Source of the DNA: Intestinibacter sp.
Lineage (GTDB): Bacteria > Bacillota > Clostridia > Peptostreptococcales > Peptostreptococcaceae
Direction of reading: 5' to 3'
Assembly: GCF_022780145.1 (NCBI RefSeq)
Contig: NZ_JALEXO010000075.1
Coordinates: 1-25,674 of the forward strand
Length of the DNA stretch: 25,674 nt
This document shows, in pieces, positions 1 to 7,640 of the stretch (positions are counted from its first letter, which is position 1; every line of letters begins with the position of its first letter). The position numbers were made by a program, and so were the translations under genes. The notes under the pieces are model-generated. The model did not search any database. It had not been told where the DNA came from and worked only from the letters and a program-made list of their open reading frames with translations.

Positions 1-854
1 TATATAATAATACAAAAAAAATACAATATACTAATAAAATCTTTAATAATATACTTAAGCAATATATATTAGATAGCGATATAAACGGTAATATTACATA
101 TACTTTAGATGATGGCAAAGAAAAGTATTTTTATATGAATAAAATTTCACTGAATGATGAACAAGAAAATTTGATTATTTTAAAAGATATCACTAGCCAA
201 AGGGCTTTGATTAATAAAATGAATTTGGCAAAACAAAAGTACGAGTTATTTGTAGATATAATTTCAGAGGCTGTGTTCGTGTTAGATTATAATACAAAAA
301 AAATAAAATATACTAATAAAAGCTTTAATAATATACTTAAGCAAAATAAATTAGATATAGTAGATGTATATTATTTAATTAAAAACTCAGATTTAAATTA
401 CTGTGATCTATCGTTTAGTATGAAATTTGAAAAGAAAAAAATAAAAAATTCTTTAAACGAGGATGTATATTTGGAATTTGCAAATATGATTTTAAATATA
501 AATCAAAAGAATATAGTAATAGGAGTTTTTAGAGATATTACTGAGGAGGTTAAAAATAAAATACTAAACAAAAAAATCAGAGAAGAAGCATATACTAGAA
601 AATTAAAAAACGATTTTTTAATAAATTTATCTCATGAGCTTAAAACACCTACTAATTTGATATATCTTAAGAATCAGCTTACTAGAAGTATTTGCGATAA
701 AAATAATGATATAGGATATAAAACGGTTCGTTTTTTAAATAGAGAGCTAGAAAATATAAATATATTGATTGAGTTGATAGATAGTATAATCTCTATGGAA
801 AAATTAGATATGGATTTTTATGATGATGATAAAAATTTTTACAATATTTATTAG
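1..854 (+). CDS. Sensor histidine kinase-like protein, 5' partial, PAS-PAS-HisKA without ATPase domain
   Basis: The reading frame is open from base 3, so the gene begins before the window; an internal ATG at 135 is not a convincing start. The end of one PAS domain (closing near IILKDIT) is followed by a second PAS domain (about 240-570, closing with GVFRDITEE). A HisKA dimerisation/phosphoacceptor helix follows, with the H-box LINLSHELKTP (His codon 633-635). The protein then stops at 854 after ISMEKLDMDF. No N, G1, F or G2 box of a HATPase_c domain follows, in this frame or downstream, and a terminator comes at once. The 5' end of the first PAS domain (about 3-62) is almost the same at DNA level as 288-344, an internal duplication. 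It is either a decayed kinase or a phosphoacceptor/sensor protein needing a partner ATPase. The domain calls are firm; the function is not. Confidence 0.8.
   Translation, partial: YNNTKKIQYTNKIFNNILKQYILDSDINGNITYTLDDGKEKYFYMNKISLNDEQENLIILKDITSQRALINKMNLAKQKYELFVDIISEAVFVLDYNTKKIKYTNKSFNNILKQNKLDIVDVYYLIKNSDLNYCDLSFSMKFEKKKIKNSLNEDVYLEFANMILNINQKNIVIGVFRDITEEVKNKILNKKIREEAYTRKLKNDFLINLSHELKTPTNLIYLKNQLTRSICDKNNDIGYKTVRFLNRELENINILIELIDSIISMEKLDMDFYDDDKNFYNIY
3..344 (+). repeat. Near-identical DNA duplication inside the sensor gene
   Basis: About 57 bases at 3-62 recur at 288-344 in the same frame, differing by one inserted codon and a few substitutions (translated NTKKIQYTNKIFNNILKQ versus NTKKIKYTNKSFNNILKQ). 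It marks duplicated PAS domains. Confidence 0.8.
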
Positions 855-873
855 GATTTTAAATAATTTATAT

Positions 874-910
874 AAAGGGAATTGTGTTATGGGCATAATT
901 CCCTTTTATT
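874..910 (+). terminator. Intrinsic terminator after the sensor gene
   Basis: A perfect 10-bp stem (874-883 with 897-906, AAAGGGAATT/AATTCCCTTT) can be extended inward by about 3 pairs and is followed by a T-rich tract. It separates the sensor gene from the pilin operon. Confidence 0.8.
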
Positions 911-978
911 TGTAAAAATTTATTTATTATGTATATACATAGAAAATATGGAAATAATATCTATAAAAAGGAATGGGT

Positions 979-1335
979 GTGTTGAATAAAAGAAGTGGAT
1001 TTACAACATTAGAATGTATTATAAGTATGTCTATTTTATCGATAATAATTTATATGATGACATTTTCTATAAGCAATAGCTTTAACTTGCTAGATAAAAA
1101 TCAAGAGTATTTAAATATGTTAAATCTAGCTCAAAATTACTTAAATGAAGCTAAATACGATGTGAAATACAATCAAAAATACGATGTAGATGACCAGGTT
1201 TTTAATGTAGACGATTTTCAAATAAATAAGAAGGTTATAAGAGAAGAAAATTACTATAATTGTTATCAAATTGTATTAGAGGTCAAATCATCAAATAGGA
1301 GTGTAAAATTACAATCATATGTTACGAAAAAATAA
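979..1335 (+). CDS. Type IV prepilin-like / pseudopilin protein (first of four)
   Basis: This is a small secreted or membrane-anchored pilin-like protein. It has a short basic leader ending in Gly followed by FTTLE and then an unbroken hydrophobic helix of about 20 residues: the class III prepilin signature, with Glu at +5. The leader is expected to be cut by a PilD-type peptidase and the mature protein assembled into a type IV pilus or competence-like pseudopilus. The C-terminal domain is polar and not recognisable. Start choice: an ATG at 973 directly abuts the AAAGGA ribosome site (967-972), so GTG at 979 or TTG at 982 is better spaced. The next gene overlaps its 3' end by 17 bases, which indicates an operon. 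Confidence 0.72.
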   Translation: MLNKRSGFTTLECIISMSILSIIIYMMTFSISNSFNLLDKNQEYLNMLNLAQNYLNEAKYDVKYNQKYDVDDQVFNVDDFQINKKVIREENYYNCYQIVLEVKSSNRSVKLQSYVTKK

Positions 1336-1918
1336 TGGATCAATTTTAATTATGACGGTATTTGTATTTTTATTGGTAAATATAATTGCAATCAGCTGTT
1401 CAGCTTTAATACTTAGCAACAATAAATATGCAAAATACGATTACGAAGAGGCATATATTAAGGAGCAATGCCTGAGTAAAATAGAATTAATTTATTCAAA
1501 TATTTTAAAGGAGGTGGAGCTAGCCTTAGATAAAAGCGATGGCTATGACAGTTTTGAAAATTATTTTACAGAAAATAATTCTTGTGATTTTATAAATAGG
1601 ATAAGTGATATATCAGATGCTTCACTAGAGGATACAAGATGTAATATAAATAAGGTAGATTCTTATAATGTTGAGGACAGTATTTATTATAAAGTGGTAA
1701 GTGAAGTAGAATACAAGCAATTTGACAAAGCTTTTGTTGCATATATAAAAATAAAAAATCCATTTTTAAAAGAAAAAGACAGTGAAAAAACAGATCAAAA
1801 TGAAATCACAGAATCAGAGGAAAATAATATAGACGAAGCTACAGATAAAAATAAAGAATATAAAAAGCAAATAAAACCTAGTGATTTAGTTGTGGTATTT
1901 AATTGTGAGGAGGTCTAA
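1319..1918 (+). CDS. PilX/GspK-like minor pseudopilin (second of four)
   Basis: A basic N-terminus with Gly7 is followed by SILIMT and a hydrophobic helix to about residue 30. This resembles the PilX_N class of minor pilins, which often lack the +5 Glu, as here. The remaining 170 residues are polar; residues from about 155 onward form a Glu/Asn/Lys-rich low-complexity tail. It overlaps the preceding gene by 17 bases, and its stop codon lies 3 bases before the next ATG, so the genes are probably translationally coupled. No catalytic motif is present. It is called a pilus/pseudopilus component on the N-terminus and neighbours only. Confidence 0.62.
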   Translation: MLRKNNGSILIMTVFVFLLVNIIAISCSALILSNNKYAKYDYEEAYIKEQCLSKIELIYSNILKEVELALDKSDGYDSFENYFTENNSCDFINRISDISDASLEDTRCNINKVDSYNVEDSIYYKVVSEVEYKQFDKAFVAYIKIKNPFLKEKDSEKTDQNEITESEENNIDEATDKNKEYKKQIKPSDLVVVFNCEEV

Positions 1919-1921
1919 GCT

Positions 1922-2358
1922 ATGAAAAAAGAAGGAATGTGACTTTAGTAGAAGTTTTAATTGGAATAACACTGTTGGCTTTAATATGTACAATAGCATT
2001 TTCAAAATTCGACTTGGATAATTATAAAGTAAATTCATTTATAAGACAACTCAATAGTGATATTAGATATGTAAGAAGTGTAAATAAATTGGGAAATAAT
2101 AAAGTATACATAGCTTTTACAAAGCAAAATAACTGTAGTGGATATGTATTAATAGAAAATGGGTCTAATACAAAAAGTGTGTTTTTACCTAAAAATATCA
2201 AATTAAGCTACCCTATAAGTAAAATAATGTTTGATCATCAAGGTGCTTTTTATATGGGAGGTACTACTATAAGTGTGGGAAATGATAAAAATTACACGGA
2301 AATAACAATAGTACCTGTAAGTGGCCGCGTTTTAATTAAAGAAGGTATATATAAATGA
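1922..2358 (+). CDS. GspH-like type IV prepilin (third of four), apparent -1 frameshift in leader
   Basis: From about base 1939 the frame encodes VTLVEVLIGITLLAL, a classical pilin helix with Glu at +5, followed by a GspH/FimT-like region (FIRQLNSDIRYVRS) and a beta-rich C-terminus. The good ribosome site GAGGAGGT (1907-1914) is 7 bases before ATG 1922. That frame reads M-K-K-E-G-M and stops with TGA at 1940-1942. One extra A in the six-A run 1925-1930 would restore a leader MKKRRN joined to VTLVE. As written, translation could re-initiate at GTG 1939, whose bases overlap the TGA; this would give a pilin already starting at the mature position. The restored leader has Asn rather than Gly at -1. 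The next gene overlaps by 4 bases (ATGA). Confidence 0.65.
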
Positions 2359-2900
2359 AAAGAGGATATGTATTATTAGAAGCTATGGTATCTTTGTCTA
2401 TAATGTTGATTATTGTTACGTGTTTATATGGAGTTATTGTCACTGCTCATAAGGCTAAAAATAATATTGAAGATAGGGTTGAATTGAGTCAACAAATAGA
2501 GGAGATGGATTATCAAATCAAAAATTTAATTGAAGGATGCGTAAATATAATAAATATAACTACTGTAAATAAAAATGTAATAAATAACTTAGAATATAAT
2601 CAAGTATACGATGTTTCTTCTATAAAGCTCAATTTTAAAACTGAAGAGAACAAAGATGATTTAAATTTAAAAAATAAAGAAATTAGCTTGAAAGAACAAA
2701 AAAATAAATTATTTGTAAATTCACTTATGGATAATAATTCTAGTGAAGTTGGTGGATATGAAATTGGAGATTATGTAAAACATGTATATATCAAATTAGA
2801 AAATCCAAAGCTTGTATCTATCGTATTATCTCTTCAAAAAAACGATGTAGCTTTAGAAAAAGAAATAAAGTTGTATATAAGATACGATTATAATATATGA
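2355..2900 (+). CDS. Type IV prepilin-like protein (fourth of four)
   Basis: The N-terminus MKRG-YVLLEAMVSLSIMLIIV is a very short leader ending in Gly4, with Glu at +5 and a hydrophobic helix: a class III prepilin or GspI/GspJ-like pseudopilin. A coiled-coil-prone stretch (residues about 30-60) and a polar C-terminal domain follow. It starts within the stop codon of the preceding gene (4-base ATGA overlap) and is the last gene of the pilin operon. No assembly ATPase, platform protein or prepilin peptidase is in the window, so the machinery must lie elsewhere. Confidence 0.72.
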   Translation: MKRGYVLLEAMVSLSIMLIIVTCLYGVIVTAHKAKNNIEDRVELSQQIEEMDYQIKNLIEGCVNIINITTVNKNVINNLEYNQVYDVSSIKLNFKTEENKDDLNLKNKEISLKEQKNKLFVNSLMDNNSSEVGGYEIGDYVKHVYIKLENPKLVSIVLSLQKNDVALEKEIKLYIRYDYNI

Positions 2901-2905
2901 AATAA

Positions 2906-2940
2906 TAAAAAAAAGTACAAACCTTGGGGAGATTTGTACT
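2906..2940 (-). terminator. Hairpin with minus-strand U-tract
   Basis: A perfect 8-bp stem (2914-2921 with 2933-2940, AGTACAAA/TTTGTACT) is flanked on its left by eight A residues. Read leftward, the hairpin is followed by a U-run, so it is best placed to stop minus-strand transcription, perhaps read-through from the LysR gene. On the plus strand it could only stabilise the 3' end of the pilin mRNA, as no T-run follows. Confidence 0.5.
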
Positions 2941-3317
2941 AAGCTTATTGGGGAATATTTTTAAATATAAATAATTTAAAAATATTTACATTTTGTATGG
3001 GATTTATATTTATCTAATATTTATTATTTATTTTATGATTATATTTTATACCAATATAATATATAAAACAAATTATTAATAATAGCTATATCTATAGAAT
3101 ATATTTATAGATTAATTATAAGTGTTTCAAAAATATTGCGTAGCTTGTTTGAGCTGAGTACTTAAAATTTTACATTATGAATTTTTAGAATAAAGATTTT
3201 ATTATTGATAAATATCGCGAATTTATTTATACTATATTAATAGGTATGTTTATTTGTGTACTAACTTTAGAATTTCTAAAGGATTGATTATTATTTTTTA
3301 TATTTTTTAAGATTATT
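2941..3317. other. AT-rich intergenic stretch without a recognisable gene
   Basis: No supported ORF is present. The only clear structure is a 13-bp perfect inverted repeat (2954-2966 with 2974-2986, arms AATATTTTTAAAT). It consists of A and T only and is of unknown role. A short open stretch ending at about 3165 has no start codon or ribosome site. Confidence 0.6.
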
Positions 3318-3358
3318 AAAGGATGACTTGTAAATTAGCTTAAGTCATCCTTTCTTTT
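3318..3358. terminator. Strong hairpin terminator at the 3' end of the LysR gene
   Basis: A perfect 12-bp stem (3318-3329 with 3342-3353, AAAGGATGACTT/AAGTCATCCTTT) lies ten bases beyond the minus-strand LysR stop. The better T-tract (CTTTTTA) is on the plus side; leftward it is followed by a weaker T-containing tract. It could act in both directions. Confidence 0.7.
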
Positions 3359-3367
3359 TAGAAATTA

Positions 3368-4252
3368 TTATAATGTATAGTTATCAATTACAAAAGATTT
3401 GAAATTCTCCGCAATAGGTGTCAAAGTTTTGTCTTTTAATAATGCAAGATAAAAATTTCTTTCCCAAGTAGGTGATGATATATCAATAGTTTTTACATTC
3501 ATGAATTTAAGTATAGGCATATAAGGAACTATTGCAATTCCAAAATTATTAGATACTAATCCAGCAATAACCTGATCTTCTTCTATTTCATATGCAATTA
3601 TAGGTTTTTTTCCGATAGTGTCAAATAAATTATCTATAATTGATCTTAAACCACTTTTTTGGCTAAATACAATTTGAGGATATTCAATTGTCTGTTCAAG
3701 TGTAACTGAATCATACTCACTTAAAGGATGATCAGATGGTACTATCAAAACAAGCTTTTGGGTTGATACGGGTATAAATTCAATATTTTTTTCTTTTTCG
3801 CATTTAGAGCAGAATATCATATCGTACTTTTGTTCTTTTAAAGATTTTATAAGGTCTGAGGTAGTAGTTTCCGTAAAAAAATTAAAGTTAATTTTTTTAT
3901 CTTTATTGCTTTCAATGTAATTTTTTGTTAATTTTGGGACAAAATTAGTACCTAGAGTACGTAAAAAGCCTAAATCTATATAACCTTCTCCGTTACTTAT
4001 TGATTTTAGCTCGAGAATGCTGTCATCTAATATTTTTAAAGATTCTTGAACTCTTTCTAAAAATATCTTGCCACACTTTGTTAAAGCAATATTACGCCCT
4101 TCCTTCTGAAATAATGTTACACCGAGTTCTTTTTCTAGTAAAGAAATAGCATGACTTAGACTAGGTTGTGTGATACAAAGTTCTTCAGCTGCTTTAGTGT
4201 AGTGTTCTAGCTTGGCTAAAGTAACAAAATATCTTAAATGATATAAATTCAA
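3368..4252 (-). CDS. LysR-family transcriptional regulator (QuiR-like, copy 1)
   Basis: The protein is 294 residues, the usual LTTR length. The N-terminal winged HTH is textbook (residues 1-60: LRYFVTLAKLEHYTKAAEELCITQPSLSHAISLLEKELG, then LF and GRNIALTKCG). Residues about 90-290 form the periplasmic-binding-protein-like effector domain. The start is a TTG (4252-4250 on the minus strand), chosen because an AAGGAGG site lies 8 bases upstream and the first residues align with LysR copy 2 (13806). It is divergent from the isomerase-reductase-dehydrogenase-transporter operon, the normal arrangement for an LTTR activating its neighbours. The inducer is probably shikimate, quinate or an intermediate (inference from context). 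It is a full-length paralog of the LysR at 13806-14693. Confidence 0.93.
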   Translation of the reverse strand: MNLYHLRYFVTLAKLEHYTKAAEELCITQPSLSHAISLLEKELGVTLFQKEGRNIALTKCGKIFLERVQESLKILDDSILELKSISNGEGYIDLGFLRTLGTNFVPKLTKNYIESNKDKKINFNFFTETTTSDLIKSLKEQKYDMIFCSKCEKEKNIEFIPVSTQKLVLIVPSDHPLSEYDSVTLEQTIEYPQIVFSQKSGLRSIIDNLFDTIGKKPIIAYEIEEDQVIAGLVSNNFGIAIVPYMPILKFMNVKTIDISSPTWERNFYLALLKDKTLTPIAENFKSFVIDNYTL

Positions 4253-4615
4253 AAATATTCCTCCTTTTTATAGAATATCGCTTATTAAATTGAAATTTTG
4301 TACGTAATTTCAATTTATATCTTTTATATATAGAAAAATCATTATATATAAAAATAGTACATACAATCCATAGAGAGTTATAAAATTTATACTTTAAAAT
4401 TTTAAATAAATGATTTATTGTAGTTATTTATTTGAAGTATAGATATTATAAAACTAATATACTAGAAATTATATATAAAATCAATGGATTGATAGATTAT
4501 TATCAATTAGTCACGGCAAAAATACTATGATAATATTTAGACATAAGATAAATCAAAGAAAAAAGTAAAATAAAAAGATAAACTATTAACAATAAAAACA
4601 AGGGGGATTAAGAAT
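4253..4615. promoter_or_regulatory. Divergent control region between LysR copy 1 and the catabolic operon
   Basis: This 363-base AT-rich region must hold both promoters. Visible elements are a 14-bp palindrome TTTAAAATTTTAAA at 4393-4406; a TCAAT-GG-ATTGA element at 4482-4492; an ATTGATA-N6-TATCAAT inverted repeat at 4488-4507; and a possible -10 (TATGAT, 4526-4531) with no good -35. That arrangement is what one expects of an activator-dependent LTTR promoter. Confidence 0.45.
4488..4507. promoter_or_regulatory. Candidate LysR operator (7-6-7 inverted repeat)
   Basis: The perfect arms ATTGATA and TATCAAT are separated by 6 bases and contain the T-N11-A pattern typical of LysR sites. The repeat is centred about 40 bases before the expected start of the plus-strand operon. 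The role is inferred from position. Confidence 0.35.
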
Positions 4616-5455
4616 ATGTCAAAACAATATCCATTGACAGTTAGTTCTTATACATTAGGAACAAAGGTAACTTTTGAAGAAAGAGTAATCGCAGCTAAAA
4701 ATGCTGGATATGAAGGAATAGGTTTAAGAGCAGAAAACTATATAGCAGCATTACAAGAAGGATTACACGATGAAGATATTTTAAATATCCTAAAAAAACA
4801 CGATATGAAGGTAACAGAAGTAGAATATATAACTTTATGGGCAGATGATGAAAGAAGCTTAGAACAACAAATGAAAGAACAAATCTGCTTCAAAATGTGT
4901 GAATTATTTGGTGTTAAACAAATAAACTGTGGTTTAATGGAGAATTATTCAATAGAACATACAGCTCAAAAATTAAAAGAATTATGTCAAAGAGCTGGTG
5001 ACATAATAATCGGTGTTGAACCAATGCCATATAGCGGTATACCTGACTTAGAAAAAGGATGGAAGGTTGTAGAAGCATCTGGATGCGATAACGCTAAAAT
5101 AATATTAGATACTTGGCACTGGGTAAGAGCTAATCAACCTTATGAAAAAGTAATAGATATGATACCAGCAGATAAAATAGTATCAGTTCAAATAAACGAC
5201 GTTCAAGCTAGACCTTATGCAAAAGAAGTATTAAGAGATGAATCAATGCATGACCGTGTTGCACCAGGATGTGGATATGGAGATACAGCAGGATTCTGTA
5301 AGATGTTACAAAAGAAAGGTGTAAAACCAAATGCAGTAGGCGTAGAAGTTATATGTGATGAATATGTAGAAAAAGGTGTAGATTTTGCAGCTAAATACAC
5401 ATATGATAATGCAGTAAAAGTATTAAAAGAAGCTTGGCCAGAAGTTTTAGCTTAA
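4616..5455 (+). CDS. TIM-barrel sugar phosphate isomerase/epimerase family; probable 3-dehydroshikimate dehydratase-like
   Basis: A 279-residue xylose-isomerase-like TIM barrel (AP_endonuc_2 family). Candidate divalent-metal ligands are Glu135 (IIGVEPMP), Asp165 (ILDTWHW, with His168), Gln192 (VQIND) and Glu244 (VGVEVICDE). This Glu-Asp-Gln-Glu quartet is the one used by single-domain 3-dehydroshikimate dehydratases of the AsbF/QuiC type, which form protocatechuate. The family also contains epimerases and isomerases, so the reaction is inferred from neighbours: dehydrogenase, transporter and LysR. It is the first gene of the operon, with an aGGGGGa-type ribosome site just before ATG 4616. Placing it next to an enone reductase leaves open that it isomerises or epimerises a reduced cyclitol acid instead. 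Confidence 0.7.
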   Translation: MSKQYPLTVSSYTLGTKVTFEERVIAAKNAGYEGIGLRAENYIAALQEGLHDEDILNILKKHDMKVTEVEYITLWADDERSLEQQMKEQICFKMCELFGVKQINCGLMENYSIEHTAQKLKELCQRAGDIIIGVEPMPYSGIPDLEKGWKVVEASGCDNAKIILDTWHWVRANQPYEKVIDMIPADKIVSVQINDVQARPYAKEVLRDESMHDRVAPGCGYGDTAGFCKMLQKKGVKPNAVGVEVICDEYVEKGVDFAAKYTYDNAVKVLKEAWPEVLA

Positions 5456-5579
5456 TATAAAGATTAAAATGCACAATGATAAATAGATAAATAATAGATA
5501 GAATAACAGAAAAATATAAAATACTAGGAATTAAAAATCTTACAAATTAAAATTAACTTAAAGAGAAGAGGTATTAATT

Positions 5580-7505
5580 ATGAGTTTTGAAAATATGTTT
5601 AAACCAATACAAATAGGTCCTATGACTGTACCTAACAGATTTGTTGTTCCACCAATGGGAAATAACTTTGCAAATACAGATGGAAGCTTAAGTGAAAGAT
5701 CTAAAAACTACTATGCTGCAAGAGCAAAAGGTGGATTCGGTCTTATAACTATAGAATCATCTGTTGTATACTACAAATCAAAAGGTGGTCCAAGAAAACC
5801 TTGTCTATTCGATGACAGTGTAATAGATAGCTTCAAAAATGTAGTAGATGCTTGTCATGCTGAAGGTGCAAAGGTTTCTGTACAACTTCAACATGCAGGT
5901 CCAGATGTAAATCAAGAAATCGCTGGATATCCAATAGTAGCAGCTTCACCAATCCCAGCAAAGGATGGTCATCCAACTCCAGCAGTATTAACTACAGAAG
6001 AAATATATGACATAATAGAAGCTTATGGAGATGCAGCACTAAGAGCTATGAAAGCTGGAATAGATGCAGTTGAACTTCACTGTGCTCATGGATATTTAGT
6101 AAGTACATTTATATCACCAAGAACTAATAAAAGAGTAGATGAATTTGGTGGATGTTTTGAAAATAGAATGAGATTACCTCGTTTAATAATAGAAAATATA
6201 AGAAAGAAAACAGAAGGAAAAATAGCTATCTTAGCTAGAATAAATGCACAAGACGACATTTTAGGTGGACTTACTCTACAAGATAGTACAGCTGTAGCAG
6301 TTTACTTAGAAGAAGAATGTAAAGTAGATGCACTACATGTATCTCGTTCTACTCACTTACATGATGAATGCATGTGGGCTCCTACTACAGTACATGGAGG
6401 ATTCTCTTCTGATTTAGTAGCAAGTATAAAAGAAGTTGTAAACGTACCAGTAATAACTGTTGGTCGTTTCACTGAACCACAATACGCTGAAATAATGGTA
6501 AGACAAGGAAGAGCTGACTTAGTAGCATTTGGACGTCAAAGCTTAGCAGATCCAGAAACTCCAAACAAAGCTAGAGATGGTAAATTAGAACTTATGACAC
6601 CATGTATAGCTTGTTTACAAGGTTGTGTTCCAAACATGTTCCAAGGGAACCCAATAACTTGTTTAGCAAATCCACTATTAGGACGTGAAGGCGAATTAAC
6701 TATGGCCAAAGAACCTAAAAACGTATTAGTTATAGGTGGTGGAGTAGGCGGTATGGAAGCTGCTTGGGTAAGTGCTCTAAGAGGTCACAAAGTAACATTA
6801 GTAGAAAAATCAAATACTTTAGGTGGACAAATCAGACTTGCTGCATACCCACCAGGAAAAGGTGATTTAACTAATTTAGTTCGCAGCTTTATAGCTAAAT
6901 GCAATGAAGTAGGAGTAAAAATATTATTAAATACAGAAGCAACTGAAGATTTTGTAAAAGAAATGAACCCAGATGTAGCAATAGTTGCTACAGGAGCAAC
7001 TCCATTAATATTACCAATACCAGGTATCAATGATGTAGGTGTAATAAATGCTATAGATTTATTAGATGGTAAAAAAGCTTGTGGTACAAAAGTTCTAGTT
7101 GTAGGTGGAGGAATGGTTGGTGCCGAAACAGCAGAATTTTTGGCAGAACAAGAACACGAAGTAACAATAATCGAATTTAAAGATAAAATAGCTGGTGATG
7201 TAGGTAAAGAACATAGAAAATTCATCATGGAAGCATTTGACAAACATCATGTAGTTAGCATAACTGGAGCAAAAGTAGCAGAATTCTATGAAGATGGAGT
7301 TAAATACGAATTAGCAGATGGTTCTGTAAAAGAAGTTAGAGGATTTGACTCAGTTGTACTTGCAATGGGATCTAGAAATTACGATCCAATAAGTGAATCA
7401 ATAAAAGACATAGTAAAAGAAACTTATGTTATAGGTGATGCAGTAAGAGCTAGAAGAGCTTTAAATGCAACAGGAGAAGCACTAGACGTAGCATTAAGTA
7501 TATAA
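5580..7505 (+). CDS. OYE-type NADH:flavin oxidoreductase / 2,4-dienoyl-CoA reductase-like, copy 1
   Basis: A 641-residue multidomain flavoenzyme. Residues 1-335 form an FMN-binding Old Yellow Enzyme barrel, with His167, His170 and Tyr172 in VELHCAHGYL as probable proton donor region and the motif DEFGGCFENR. A 4Fe-4S site follows (Cys342-x2-Cys345-x3-Cys349-x11-Cys361). Next are an FAD/NAD(P)H domain with GGGVGG (386-391), a second GGGMVG (509-514), and the C-terminal VIGDAVRARR motif that contacts FAD. Family members reduce activated C=C bonds (2,4-dienoyl-CoA, enoates, bile-acid enones). The substrate is not readable; 3-dehydroshikimate, which holds an enone, or a downstream product is plausible here. 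It lies second in the operon, 124 bases after the isomerase gene. It is distinct from the copy at 11415-13427 and clearly diverged from it. Confidence 0.85.
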   Translation: MSFENMFKPIQIGPMTVPNRFVVPPMGNNFANTDGSLSERSKNYYAARAKGGFGLITIESSVVYYKSKGGPRKPCLFDDSVIDSFKNVVDACHAEGAKVSVQLQHAGPDVNQEIAGYPIVAASPIPAKDGHPTPAVLTTEEIYDIIEAYGDAALRAMKAGIDAVELHCAHGYLVSTFISPRTNKRVDEFGGCFENRMRLPRLIIENIRKKTEGKIAILARINAQDDILGGLTLQDSTAVAVYLEEECKVDALHVSRSTHLHDECMWAPTTVHGGFSSDLVASIKEVVNVPVITVGRFTEPQYAEIMVRQGRADLVAFGRQSLADPETPNKARDGKLELMTPCIACLQGCVPNMFQGNPITCLANPLLGREGELTMAKEPKNVLVIGGGVGGMEAAWVSALRGHKVTLVEKSNTLGGQIRLAAYPPGKGDLTNLVRSFIAKCNEVGVKILLNTEATEDFVKEMNPDVAIVATGATPLILPIPGINDVGVINAIDLLDGKKACGTKVLVVGGGMVGAETAEFLAEQEHEVTIIEFKDKIAGDVGKEHRKFIMEAFDKHHVVSITGAKVAEFYEDGVKYELADGSVKEVRGFDSVVLAMGSRNYDPISESIKDIVKETYVIGDAVRARRALNATGEALDVALSI

Positions 7506-7543
7506 TTTGTTAAATAATTACACTTAAAATATAGTTTTTAGCT

Positions 7544-7598
7544 ATATATTGGTTGAATGTTGCAAAAGTTAATTTTGCGACATTCTTCACCAATATAT
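7544..7598 (+). promoter_or_regulatory. Large intercistronic hairpin between the reductase and dehydrogenase genes
   Basis: The outer stem ATATATTGGT/ACCAATATAT (7544-7553, 7589-7598) is joined by a 1/3 internal loop to a 13-bp inner stem with one G-U pair (7555-7567 with 7573-7585) and a 5-base loop. No T-run follows, so it is probably not a terminator. It more likely acts in mRNA processing or stability, or as a translational control element for the next gene. Confidence 0.55.
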
Positions 7599-7640
7599 AC
7601 TAATAAATTTAAATGAAAACAAATTCGGAGGAATAATAAA

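Noticed and set aside
3067..3165. Short open stretch ending VSKILRSLFELST before a stop
   Set aside because: No start codon or ribosome site and no family recognised; perhaps a gene remnant, but not supportable.
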